From assembly GCA_913040905.1 (NCBI GenBank), contig CAJWIC010000008.1, positions 1 through 16,983 of the forward strand: a stretch of 16,983 bases of DNA, in the 5' to 3' direction. Within the stretch, counting starts at the first letter, position 1, and each line of letters starts with the position of its first letter. Below the pieces are notes generated by a model. The model ran no database searches. It worked only from the letters and a program-made list of their open reading frames with translations, and had not been told where the DNA came from. A program made the translations under genes and the position numbers. Positions 1 to 7,030 of the stretch are shown piece after piece. The stretch comes from an uncultured Synechococcus sp. GTDB taxonomy: Bacteria > Cyanobacteriota > Cyanobacteriia > PCC-6307 > Cyanobiaceae.

Positions 1-66
1 CTTGGCAGCAGCTCGCCCCATGACGCCCCGATCGAAAGCACAAAAGCTTAAGAACTCCCGACGTTC

Positions 67-1749
67 TCAGGCCGAACGTTGGTCCAGCAGGCTCGCTGCA
101 TAGGCATCAGCCTGCTCGCCACCGGCCAGCTCCGCCAGCTCCTGACGCCGGGCTGCAGTGTCCCGCAGGTGGGACACCCGCGTATGGGTCACGCCGTCCT
201 CCACGTGCTTGCTGACTCGGAAATGGTGATCGGCCACCGCTGCCACAAGCGGCTGATGGGTGACGCAGAACACCTGCCGGTGCTGACCAAGGCTGCGCAG
301 AAGATCAGCCATTGCTCCACTGACGCGACCACTCACACCTGTGTCGATCTCATCGAACAGCAGGGTGCTGGAACCATCCACTGCAGCCAGGGTGGTTTTC
401 AACGCCAGGAGGAAACGCGACATCTCGCCACCGGAAGCCACCTCCGTCAACGGAGCCAGGGGCTGACCTGGATTGGCGGAAAACAGAAAACAAACCGCAT
501 CCGCTCCATGGTCGGCAGGATCAGCCGCACGCAGCTCCACTTCAAAGCGCACATTGGCGAGACCCATCGGTGGCAACTGCTTCAGCAAAGAGGCCTGAAG
601 CGCCGTTGCAGCCTCAGAACGGGCCTGACGCAGGGCGGCATTGGCCTGATCCCGCCGCTGACGCTGCGCCTGTTCACGGATGCGCAATTGCTGCAGATCC
701 GCTTCATATCCCCCCTCCCCCAGCCGCTGCTGTAAGTCATCCCGACGCTCGATCAGGCCAGCCAGATCCAGGCCATGGCGACGCTGCAGACGCTTCAGCT
801 CCGCCAATCGCTCCTGAATCCGATCCAGATGCTCCGGATCACTTTCCAGAGCTTGGCCGTAGTGATCCAGCGACCGTAGAAGCAGTTCGACATTGGCCTC
901 CAGATCGAGAGCCTGATTTCTCAACTCCTCCAGTGAGCGATCCAGCTGAGCCATCGATTGCAGCTCCTGAATGGCGGCAGCGAGATGATCCTGCAGCGAT
1001 GGGGCCTGATCCGCACCATCGCGAAGACGACGGAACAACTGCGCCAGTCCCTCCTGCAGACGCACGCCATGAACCAGTCGATCCTGCTCCTGTTCCAGCC
1101 GTTGCTCCTCCCTGGGATCCTCCAGACCGGCAGCCTCAAGCTGCTCAAGCAAGGCCTCCCGATCAGCCCTCTCATCCTGGAAACGCTGCTGTTCCCGCTC
1201 AACCGCCTCAAGGGCCGCTGATGATTCACACCACCCTTGCCAGGCCGCGGCCACGTCAAGCTTCAAGGCCGCCAGGGACGAGCCGCCGAGACGATCCAGC
1301 CACTGACGCTGTTGACCGGGCTTGGCAAGCAACTGGGTCTGACCCTGCACCGTGAGATCAATCAACAGCGGCCGCAGGGACAAAAGCTGCTGACGGTTGA
1401 CCAGCGTGCCGTTCAAGCGAGAACGGCTGGACCAACGACCACCGCCCTGATGTTTCCACTCCCGGCTGACGAGCAATTCGTCCTCGGGCTCGAACTCCGC
1501 CCTGGACAACCAATGCCTCAGTTGGGGAGTGAGCTGAAAACCGGCTTCAATCCGCGCCCGCTCCGATCCATCGCGAAGCAGACGCTGGCCGGCGACTCCC
1601 TGGGCCCCTCCAAGCACTGCATCGAGGGCATCCAGAAGGATCGACTTACCAGCCCCTGTCTCCCCGGTGAGCACAGTGAAACCGGAACCGAACTCCAGCT
1701 CGAGCCGGTCGATCAGGGCGATGTTCTGCAGCTGCAGACCGGTGAGCAC
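67..1749 (-). CDS. recN: DNA repair protein RecN
   Basis: RecN is an SMC-like ATPase of the cytoplasm that acts at DNA double-strand breaks with the RecA pathway. The protein has the split ABC ATPase layout of the family. A Walker A motif GETGAGKS lies about 29-36 residues in. A long coiled-coil middle rich in E, R, Q and L follows. The C-terminal half carries the signature SGGEMSRFLLALK near residue 439, Walker B LLFDEIDTG near 463 and the switch histidine in CVTHQP. At about 560 residues it is of normal length. I chose the GTG at 1749 (then LTGLQLQNIAL) because RecN proteins normally begin at this point and a GGGGA lies just upstream. An in-frame ATG at 1791 would add 14 residues that do not look like RecN and leave only 33 bases to the divergent kinase gene. 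Nothing after the stop (bases 1-66) forms a convincing terminator or gene. Confidence 0.95.
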   Translation of the reverse strand: MLTGLQLQNIALIDRLELEFGSGFTVLTGETGAGKSILLDALDAVLGGAQGVAGQRLLRDGSERARIEAGFQLTPQLRHWLSRAEFEPEDELLVSREWKHQGGGRWSSRSRLNGTLVNRQQLLSLRPLLIDLTVQGQTQLLAKPGQQRQWLDRLGGSSLAALKLDVAAAWQGWCESSAALEAVEREQQRFQDERADREALLEQLEAAGLEDPREEQRLEQEQDRLVHGVRLQEGLAQLFRRLRDGADQAPSLQDHLAAAIQELQSMAQLDRSLEELRNQALDLEANVELLLRSLDHYGQALESDPEHLDRIQERLAELKRLQRRHGLDLAGLIERRDDLQQRLGEGGYEADLQQLRIREQAQRQRRDQANAALRQARSEAATALQASLLKQLPPMGLANVRFEVELRAADPADHGADAVCFLFSANPGQPLAPLTEVASGGEMSRFLLALKTTLAAVDGSSTLLFDEIDTGVSGRVSGAMADLLRSLGQHRQVFCVTHQPLVAAVADHHFRVSKHVEDGVTHTRVSHLRDTAARRQELAELAGGEQADAYAASLLDQRSA

Positions 1750-1800
1750 GCCATCCCCGGTGGTGATGCCGACCGTAGCGACGGCTCGCATCGTTTAGAA

Positions 1801-1816
1801 GGGGTGCACTAACCCC
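1801..1816 (+). repeat. Small inverted repeat just upstream of the ABC1 kinase start
   Basis: GGGGT (1801-1805) and ACCCC (1812-1816) can pair around the 6-base loop GCACTA, ending 8 bases before the ATG at 1825. No Shine-Dalgarno-like sequence is visible in front of that ATG. In the kinase transcript this could be a small 5' leader hairpin. On the other strand it lies upstream of recN. A five-pair stem is short and may be chance. Confidence 0.3.
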
Positions 1817-1824
1817 CTGAAACG

Positions 1825-3684
1825 ATGACAGCGGAGCTCGGGGATTTCATCGAAGCAGCCGGACTGCTCGAGTACGACCCCGCTGCCATCACCAGGATCT
1901 ATGCCGGCCATCCCCAGCGTCTGATTCGCCGTCTCTGGCAGACCCTTGTTCCGATTGGACTGCTGCTGTTGGGGGTTGCCTTCGACTGGATCTTCCAGTT
2001 GCTGAAGGATGAACAGCGGGCACGAAGCCGTGCTCGCGAATGCGCTGAACTGCTGGTGGACCTGGGGCCTGCCTTCATCAAAGCCGGCCAGGCCCTGTCG
2101 ACCCGTCCCGACATCGTGCCTCCTCTGCTGTTGGAGGAGCTCTCACAACTGCAGGATCAATTACCGGGGTTCGACAGTGACCTGGCCATGGCCTGCATCG
2201 AGGAGGACCTCGGTGCTCCGGTTGATGAGATCTACGAACAACTCGATCGAGAACCCATCTCCGCAGCCTCCCTCGGGCAGGTGCATCGCGGCACGCTGAC
2301 CAATGGCCAGAAGGTTGCGGTCAAAGTTCAGCGCCCAGGCCTGCGTGAACAGATCACCCTGGACCTTTACATCGTTCGCAATATCGCCGCCTGGTTGAAC
2401 AGCAACATCGGCCTGATCCGCAGTGATCTGGTGGCCCTGATCGATGAACTGGGCCGTCGGGTGTTCGAGGAGATGGACTACCTCAATGAGGCGGCCAACG
2501 CAGAAAAATTCGCAGAGCTCCACAGCCACAATCCCCGCATTGCCGTACCCGCAATCTTTCATCAGGCCACCAGTCGCCGCGTGCTGACGATGGAGTGGAT
2601 CGATGGCGTGAAACTCACCAATCTCGATGCAGTTCGCGAGCTTGGGATCAACCCCGACGACATGGTCGATGTCGGTGTCAACTGCAGCTTGCAGCAGTTG
2701 CTGGAACACGGCTTCTTTCATGCCGACCCTCACCCGGGCAACCTTCTGGCCCTCGCGGATGGCCGGCTCTGCTACCTGGATTTCGGAATGATGAGTGAAG
2801 TCAGCCGTGAATCCCGGACTGGATTGATCCAGGCGGTGGTGCATCTGGTGAACCGCAACTTCGGAAAACTCTCAAAGGACTTCGTCACCCTTGGTTTCCT
2901 GGCGGAGGACGTCAATCTCGAACCGATCGTCCCGGCCTTCGAGTCGGTCTTCAGCCAAGCCCTGGAAGCAGGGGTCAACCGCATGGACTTCAAGGCTGTG
3001 ACGGATGACATGTCCGGTGTGATGTACAAATTTCCATTTCGAGTTCCTCCGTATTACGCGCTGATCATCCGCTCCTTGGTGACGCTCGAGGGAATCGCCT
3101 TGAGTGTGGACCCACAGTTCAAGATCCTTGGTGCGGCCTACCCATACTTCGCTCGTCGATTGATGGAGGATCCCGACCCGCAGCTGCGTCAGAGCCTCAA
3201 GGAAATGCTGTTTGACGGCGATGCATTCCGCTGGACCCGTCTTGAAAATCTGGTCTCCAGTGCCGCCAGCCAGGCACAACTTGATCTTGAGGCCCTGCTG
3301 GATCAACTGTTGGATTTTCTGTTCTCCCCCAAAGCCGGTCTGCTGCGGGACCAATTGGTGGTTGCCATGGTGGATCGCCTCGACGCCATTGGCTGGTCAA
3401 CCATGCAACGACTGGGACGTCGCCTGCCCAAGCGCCTTCAGCCGAGCGCCTTCCGCTCTCAGGGACTCCCCCCAGCCGATCCCCTGCTGCAGCTGGAACC
3501 GATTCGTGAACTGATCAACGTTCTCCAGTCTCTACCGGGCTTCACGCCTGATCTTCTGCTGAAACGAATGCCGAGGGTGCTGAATGAACCCAACACGCGT
3601 CGGATGGGTGTTCAGGTGGCTCAGGGTCTGGCTGAACGGGGAGTCGTCCGACTCGTGAGGGTCGCCGCTGGAGTCCCCACCTAA
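1825..3684 (+). CDS. ABC1/AarF/UbiB family atypical protein kinase
   Basis: This is a 619-residue member of the ABC1 (AarF/UbiB/ADCK) family, atypical kinases linked to ubiquinone synthesis in proteobacteria and, in plants and cyanobacteria, to plastoquinone and tocopherol metabolism and stress responses. The family hallmarks are present in order: the KxGQ motif as KAGQ (86-89) followed by LSTRPDIVP, the Ala-rich nucleotide loop AASLGQ (147-152), the catalytic lysine in VAVKVQRP (K167), EEMDYLNEA (215-223), FHADPHPGN (298-306) and the metal-binding DFG (319-321). A hydrophobic stretch at about 40-59 may be a membrane segment. The C-terminal 250 residues are less conserved. It is the first gene of a plus-strand run, 24 bases ahead of the preferred start of the DUF1400 gene. 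The exact substrate cannot be told from sequence; cyanobacteria usually carry several paralogues. Confidence 0.93.
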   Translation: MTAELGDFIEAAGLLEYDPAAITRIYAGHPQRLIRRLWQTLVPIGLLLLGVAFDWIFQLLKDEQRARSRARECAELLVDLGPAFIKAGQALSTRPDIVPPLLLEELSQLQDQLPGFDSDLAMACIEEDLGAPVDEIYEQLDREPISAASLGQVHRGTLTNGQKVAVKVQRPGLREQITLDLYIVRNIAAWLNSNIGLIRSDLVALIDELGRRVFEEMDYLNEAANAEKFAELHSHNPRIAVPAIFHQATSRRVLTMEWIDGVKLTNLDAVRELGINPDDMVDVGVNCSLQQLLEHGFFHADPHPGNLLALADGRLCYLDFGMMSEVSRESRTGLIQAVVHLVNRNFGKLSKDFVTLGFLAEDVNLEPIVPAFESVFSQALEAGVNRMDFKAVTDDMSGVMYKFPFRVPPYYALIIRSLVTLEGIALSVDPQFKILGAAYPYFARRLMEDPDPQLRQSLKEMLFDGDAFRWTRLENLVSSAASQAQLDLEALLDQLLDFLFSPKAGLLRDQLVVAMVDRLDAIGWSTMQRLGRRLPKRLQPSAFRSQGLPPADPLLQLEPIRELINVLQSLPGFTPDLLLKRMPRVLNEPNTRRMGVQVAQGLAERGVVRLVRVAAGVPT

Positions 3685-3708
3685 ATTTTGAGCACTGTTC
3701 CAGGGTTG

Positions 3709-4293
3709 ATGCGTACCTTCCGAACCCGTCGCTGCCGAGTGATCGCCTTGGCTGCAAGTTGTGGGATCGGGCTCACCGCCATAGCGAGCCCGGTGCTTGC
3801 AGCGAAGGACGTTGCCCTGGTCAGCGGGGCGTTCCGGCGATCCATTCCGGTCAAGGACATCGAGCATCTGGCCAAAACCGGTGAAGCAAGGGGTTTGCTG
3901 GAACAGCTGCTCGCTCTGTCCCAACAGGATCCGGACAACGTCGCCAAACTCCTCAACCAGAAACTGGATCTGCCCCTGGTCCTCACCAGTCGTTTAATCA
4001 ATACACGGATTGGTGAGGCGATCATCCGCCGTGTTGGACAGATCATCTATCCGATCCATACGCCGCAGCCTGCAGTCAGCATCCCGGCCCTGCGGGCTGG
4101 TGTCGTCAATGGACTCCACAACAGTAATGACGGGCTGACTGCCGTGGATTTCCTCAAGGCATACCCCAACGAGGTGTTGGCCGTGAATCTGCCTGCGCTG
4201 TTCTCCGTGATCGAGAAAGCCCAGTCGATTTCAGGCCTGGTGCAGTTCTTCTCCGATTCGCCCCTGGACGGCCTCAAGGAAGCCAAGCCCTGA
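3709..4293 (+). CDS. Secreted DUF1400 (alpha/beta-hydrolase-associated) domain protein
   Basis: The product has 194 residues. The N-terminus (RTFRTRRCR, then IALAASCGIGLTAIA, then SPVLA-A) is a textbook signal peptide, so the mature protein should be in the periplasm or thylakoid lumen. The mature part resembles DUF1400, a domain found almost only in cyanobacteria, usually in front of an alpha/beta-hydrolase. I recognise the pattern SGAFRRSIPVKDIEHLAKTG, then LLALSQQDPDNVAKLLNQ and TSRLINTRIGEAIIRRVG. The protein stops without any GxSxG nucleophile motif, so the hydrolase half is absent and no enzyme activity can be claimed. I chose the ATG at 3709; an in-frame TTG at 3688 lies only 3 bases after the kinase stop and would extend the signal peptide by 7 residues. 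The gene sits between the ABC1 kinase and thrC on the same strand and is probably co-transcribed with them. Confidence 0.8.
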   Translation: MRTFRTRRCRVIALAASCGIGLTAIASPVLAAKDVALVSGAFRRSIPVKDIEHLAKTGEARGLLEQLLALSQQDPDNVAKLLNQKLDLPLVLTSRLINTRIGEAIIRRVGQIIYPIHTPQPAVSIPALRAGVVNGLHNSNDGLTAVDFLKAYPNEVLAVNLPALFSVIEKAQSISGLVQFFSDSPLDGLKEAKP

Positions 4294-4329
4294 ACCTCGT
4301 AGATTCCGCCTGACCCCAAGCAGCATCCG

Positions 4330-5436
4330 GTGTCCCTGTTCCAGAACCTCCGTCGGCGCTTCGCGGCCACGCCTGTGATGCAGGACTGGCCCGGTCTGAT
4401 CGAGGCTTACAGAGCCTGGTTACCGGTGACCTCCACCACGCCGGTGATCACCCTCCGCGAAGGAGCGACGCCGCTGATTCCTGTGCCTGCCGTCCAGGAG
4501 CGTATCGGCAGGGGAGTGAAGGTGTACGTCAAATACGACGGACTCAATCCAACCGGCTCCTTCAAGGATCGGGGGATGACCATGGCCATCAGCAAAGCCA
4601 AGGAAGCCGGCTGTGAAGCTGTGATCTGCGCCAGTACCGGCAACACCAGTGCCGCTGCCGCGGCCTACGCCCGTCGTGGCGGCATGCGGGCCTTCGTGCT
4701 GATTCCAGACGGTTACGTCGCCCAGGGGAAACTGGCCCAGGCCCTCGTTTACGGCGCTGAGGTTCTGGCCATCCGCGGCAATTTCGACCGCGCTCTGGAC
4801 ATCGTTCGTGAAGCAGCGGAGAAGTATCCCGTGACGCTGGTCAACTCGGTGAACCCTTACCGGCTTCAGGGCCAGAAGACAGCTGCATTTGAAATCGTCG
4901 ATGCCCTCGGTGATGCTCCGGACTGGCTCTGCATCCCGATGGGCAACGCCGGAAACATCACCGCCTACTGGATGGGCTTCCAGGAATACCAACAGGCCGG
5001 TCACAGCCGCACCCTGCCGCGCATGATGGGCTTCCAGGCCAGCGGTTCGGCCCCATTGGTCAACGACACCACCGTCAGCGATCCGGACACGATTGCAACG
5101 GCGATCCGTATCGGTAATCCAGTGAACCGGGCCAAAGCCATCGCCGCCCGTCAGGCAAGCAACGGCGCTTTCCTGGATGTGACCGATGCCGAAATCATTG
5201 AGGCCTACAAGCTTCTGGGTGGCCAGGAAGGCATCTTCTGTGAACCCGCCAGCGCAGCCTCCGTTGCGGGTCTGTTGAAGCGCAAGGATGAAGTCCCGGC
5301 TGGGGCGACCGTGGTCTGCGTGCTCACGGGCAATGGCCTGAAGGATCCGGATTGCGCGATCAACAACAACGATGCCGCCTTCCACACGGATCTGAACCCC
5401 GATCTCGCCACAGTGGCTGGCGTCATGGGGTTCTGA
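4330..5436 (+). CDS. thrC: Threonine synthase
   Basis: ThrC converts O-phosphohomoserine and water to L-threonine and phosphate, the last step of threonine synthesis, using pyridoxal phosphate. At 368 residues it matches the short bacterial class. The PLP lysine lies in NPTGSFKDRGM (K79), the substrate and PLP phosphate loop is ASTGNTSAAAAAYARRGG (about 100-117), and MGNAGNITAYW further on is also typical of the family. GTG at 4330 is the start, giving SLFQNLRRR; it lies 36 bases after the DUF1400 gene. thrC is transcribed toward the putative replication origin and is the last gene before it, ending at a strong intrinsic terminator. A 363-residue open frame on the opposite strand is a codon-usage shadow. 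Confidence 0.95.
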   Translation: MSLFQNLRRRFAATPVMQDWPGLIEAYRAWLPVTSTTPVITLREGATPLIPVPAVQERIGRGVKVYVKYDGLNPTGSFKDRGMTMAISKAKEAGCEAVICASTGNTSAAAAAYARRGGMRAFVLIPDGYVAQGKLAQALVYGAEVLAIRGNFDRALDIVREAAEKYPVTLVNSVNPYRLQGQKTAAFEIVDALGDAPDWLCIPMGNAGNITAYWMGFQEYQQAGHSRTLPRMMGFQASGSAPLVNDTTVSDPDTIATAIRIGNPVNRAKAIAARQASNGAFLDVTDAEIIEAYKLLGGQEGIFCEPASAASVAGLLKRKDEVPAGATVVCVLTGNGLKDPDCAINNNDAAFHTDLNPDLATVAGVMGF

Positions 5437-5460
5437 ATCAGGATCTCCACCCCCTCGATG

Positions 5461-5484
5461 GACCCCTTCCAGGGGTCTTTTTTT
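5461..5484 (+). terminator. Intrinsic terminator of thrC
   Basis: GACCCC (5461-5466) and GGGGTC (5472-5477) form a perfect six-pair GC-rich stem around the loop TTCCA, followed directly by seven T residues (5478-5484). It lies 25 bases after the thrC stop. Besides ending the kinase-DUF1400-thrC transcript, it would stop transcription about 30 bases short of the first DnaA-box-like element. Confidence 0.92.
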
Positions 5485-5516
5485 GTGCCTGAACCGCGGG
5501 ACAACACACAAACTGA

Positions 5517-5724
5517 CTGGGGAACACTGCCGAAAGACTGCTCAACAACCTGGGGAAACAACGACCAAACCAGAGACCGGAAACCCCATCCACGTCTCCA
5601 CAGGCAGTGAAGAAGTGGAGAACGCGCTGTTTCTCCACAGCCGTCCATCCGTCTTCCCCAGTCAAGAGCTGCTCTCAGCCCTGGCCACAACTGAAATCAA
5701 GACCTGTGTTCCCCATTTCCCCAG
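5517..5724. promoter_or_regulatory. Cluster of about eight DnaA-box-like elements
   Basis: Written in the orientation of the Escherichia coli box TTATCCACAG, the elements are: minus strand 5517-5526 TGTTCCCCAG; minus 5551-5560 TGTTTCCCCA; plus 5594-5603 GTCTCCACAG; minus 5613-5622 TTCTCCACTT; plus 5631-5640 TTCTCCACAG (9 of 10 matches); plus 5652-5661 TCTTCCCCAG; plus 5707-5716 TGTTCCCCAT; plus 5715-5724 ATTTCCCCAG. Two subtypes appear, one ending CCACA(G) and one ending CCCCAG. The last two are in tandem, sharing one base. Elsewhere in the window I noticed only isolated matches, for example near 16243. DnaA binding is inferred from likeness and clustering. The CCCC subtype departs from the classical box, so some sites may be weak or may serve another protein. 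Confidence 0.6.
5615..5638. repeat. Perfect 8-bp inverted repeat formed by two DnaA-box-like sites
   Basis: GTGGAGAA (5615-5622) and TTCTCCAC (5631-5638) are perfect inverted copies around the loop CGCGCTGT. Each arm is the core of a DnaA-box-like element, so the pair faces each other head to head. A competing five-pair hairpin, GCTGT (5626-5630) with ACAGC (5637-5641), overlaps it. No T-tract follows, so this is not a terminator. Confidence 0.75.
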
Positions 5725-5740
5725 GCCCTACGACGACGGT

Positions 5741-5775
5741 TTTGGTTTTATTTCTTTGAAAGAACTAGAACCAAA
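5741..5775. repeat. AT-rich 35-bp dyad between the DnaA-box cluster and dnaN
   Basis: The left arm TTTGGTTTTATTTCTTT (5741-5757) and the right arm AAAGAACTAGAACCAAA (5759-5775) are complementary at 15 of 17 positions around a single central G at 5758. The mismatched pairs are 5748/5768 and 5751/5765. The inner arms TTCTTT/AAAGAA and the outer arms TTTGGTT/AACCAAA are perfect. It stands out as AT-rich in GC-rich surroundings. Possible roles are the DNA unwinding element of the origin, a protein-binding operator over the dnaN promoter, or a cruciform; sequence alone does not decide. Confidence 0.8.
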
Positions 5776-5871
5776 CAGCCGAACAACGGGGGTTAGAAAC
5801 CAGCCATTGCACTTCCTTCTCGGCTGTGAAACGGTGGGTCACCGATACCCAGCGATCAGGTCTGCAGCACG

Positions 5872-7029
5872 ATGAAGGTGGTGTGCTCCCAGTCCGAACT
5901 CAACGCCGCTCTGCAGCTCGTGAGCCGCGCTGTGGCGACTCGCCCCACCCACCCGGTTCTGGCCAATGTGCTGCTCACGGCCGATGCCGGCACCGGCCGC
6001 CTCAGCCTGACGGGATTTGATCTCAATCTCGGCATCCAGACGTCCCTCGCAGCCAGCGTCGAAACCAGTGGGGCCATCACGCTCCCTGCCCGGCTGCTGG
6101 GTGAGATCGTCTCGCGTCTGGCCAGTGATTCACCGCTCACCCTGTCCACTGAGGAGTCGGGCGAGCAGGTTCAACTCACCAGCCTGAGCGGCAGCTACCA
6201 GATGCGGGGCATGCCAGCCGACGACTACCCGGATCTGCCGATGGTCGAAAGCGGCATGACTCTCCAGTTGCAGGCGTCCGGGTTGGTCCAGGCGCTCAAA
6301 GGGACCCTGTTTGCCAGCAGCGGTGATGAAGCCAAGCAGCTGTTGACAGGCGTTCATCTCAGCTTCACCGATAAAAATCTGGAGGCCGCCGCCACCGATG
6401 GTCATCGATTGGCGGTGCTGCAGGTGGAGGATGCTCTCCAGGCCGCGGCTGATGCGTCCCAGGGGGATGAATCCGTTTTTGCAGTGACCCTGCCGGCACG
6501 GTCACTGCGCGAGGTGGAACGCCTGATGGCTGGTTGGCGCTCAGAGGATCCGATCAGCCTCTTTTGTGACCGCGGCCAGGTGGTGTTCCTGGCGGCTGAT
6601 CAGATGGTCACCAGCCGGACGCTGGAGGGGACCTATCCCAACTACCGCCAGCTGATTCCTGATGGGTTCAGCCGAACGTTGACCATGGATCGTCGTGCCC
6701 TGGTGGGAGCGCTCGAACGCATTGCTGTGCTGGCGGATCAGCACAACAACGTCGTCAAATTCAGCAGTCAGCCTGAATCCGGTGTGGTGCTGATCAGTGC
6801 TGACGCACAGGATGTGGGCAGTGGATCCGAGTCCTTGGCTGCTGAGCTCAGCGGCGATGCGATTCAGATCGCGTTCAATGTCCGCTACATGCTGGATGGT
6901 CTGAAAGCCATGGCCGGAGATCGGGTGGTTCTTCACTGCAATGCCCCCACCACTCCGGCGGTGCTGCGGCCTGCGGGGGAGCGTGATGGATTCACCTACC
7001 TCGTGATGCCGGTTCAGATCCGCTCCTGA
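5872..7029 (+). CDS. dnaN: DNA polymerase III subunit beta (sliding clamp)
   Basis: DnaN forms the dimeric ring that holds DNA polymerase III and other enzymes on DNA. The 385-residue protein has the normal length and three repeated clamp folds (about 1-125, 130-260 and 265-385). Recognisable parts are the N-terminus MKVVCSQSELNAALQLV, the segment TDGHRLAVL, EGTYPNYRQLIP in the middle domain and the C-terminal YLVMPVQIR, which is the usual clamp ending. The ATG at 5872 fits the family start; there is only a weak AGG about 13 bases upstream. It is the first gene after the putative origin and is transcribed away from it. It leads a cluster with the PRC-barrel gene, purL and purF. The long leader with a dyad leaves room for regulation tied to origin activity. 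Confidence 0.98.
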   Translation: MKVVCSQSELNAALQLVSRAVATRPTHPVLANVLLTADAGTGRLSLTGFDLNLGIQTSLAASVETSGAITLPARLLGEIVSRLASDSPLTLSTEESGEQVQLTSLSGSYQMRGMPADDYPDLPMVESGMTLQLQASGLVQALKGTLFASSGDEAKQLLTGVHLSFTDKNLEAAATDGHRLAVLQVEDALQAAADASQGDESVFAVTLPARSLREVERLMAGWRSEDPISLFCDRGQVVFLAADQMVTSRTLEGTYPNYRQLIPDGFSRTLTMDRRALVGALERIAVLADQHNNVVKFSSQPESGVVLISADAQDVGSGSESLAAELSGDAIQIAFNVRYMLDGLKAMAGDRVVLHCNAPTTPAVLRPAGERDGFTYLVMPVQIRS

Positions 7030-7030
7030 A

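Larger units (their letters stand above)
5485..5871. other. oriC: Putative chromosomal replication origin (oriC) and dnaN leader
   Basis: This gene-free stretch lies between the thrC terminator and the dnaN start. It holds a cluster of DnaA-box-like sites on both strands (5517-5724), then an AT-rich dyad (5741-5775, 26 of 35 bases A or T) that could be the unwinding element, then about 95 bases leading to dnaN. In cyanobacteria the origin is often next to dnaN rather than dnaA, and marine Synechococcus and Prochlorococcus genomes are conventionally numbered from dnaN. A possible but weak dnaN promoter is TTGGTT (5743-5748), 17 bases, TAGAAC (5766-5771), lying inside the dyad. Another small hairpin is CGGTG/CACCG at 5832-5844. 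I see no convincing gene here; a 130-residue open frame crossing it (5483-5875) has no recognisable features. Confidence 0.7.

Noticed and set aside
1..66. Possible recN terminator (AGAAC/GTTCT near 51-67 and AAGC/GCTT near 36-50)
   Set aside because: Both stems are only four or five pairs, AT-rich or widely spaced, and lack a proper T-tract on the minus strand.
4420..5511. 363-residue open frame antisense to thrC
   Set aside because: thrC on the plus strand has complete family motifs; the antisense frame shows no recognisable domain and is what GC-rich codon use produces.
5483..5875. 130-residue open frame in the gap before dnaN
   Set aside because: It begins inside the T-tract of the thrC terminator, runs through the DnaA-box cluster and dyad, has no plausible ribosome site or domain, and overlaps the dnaN start.
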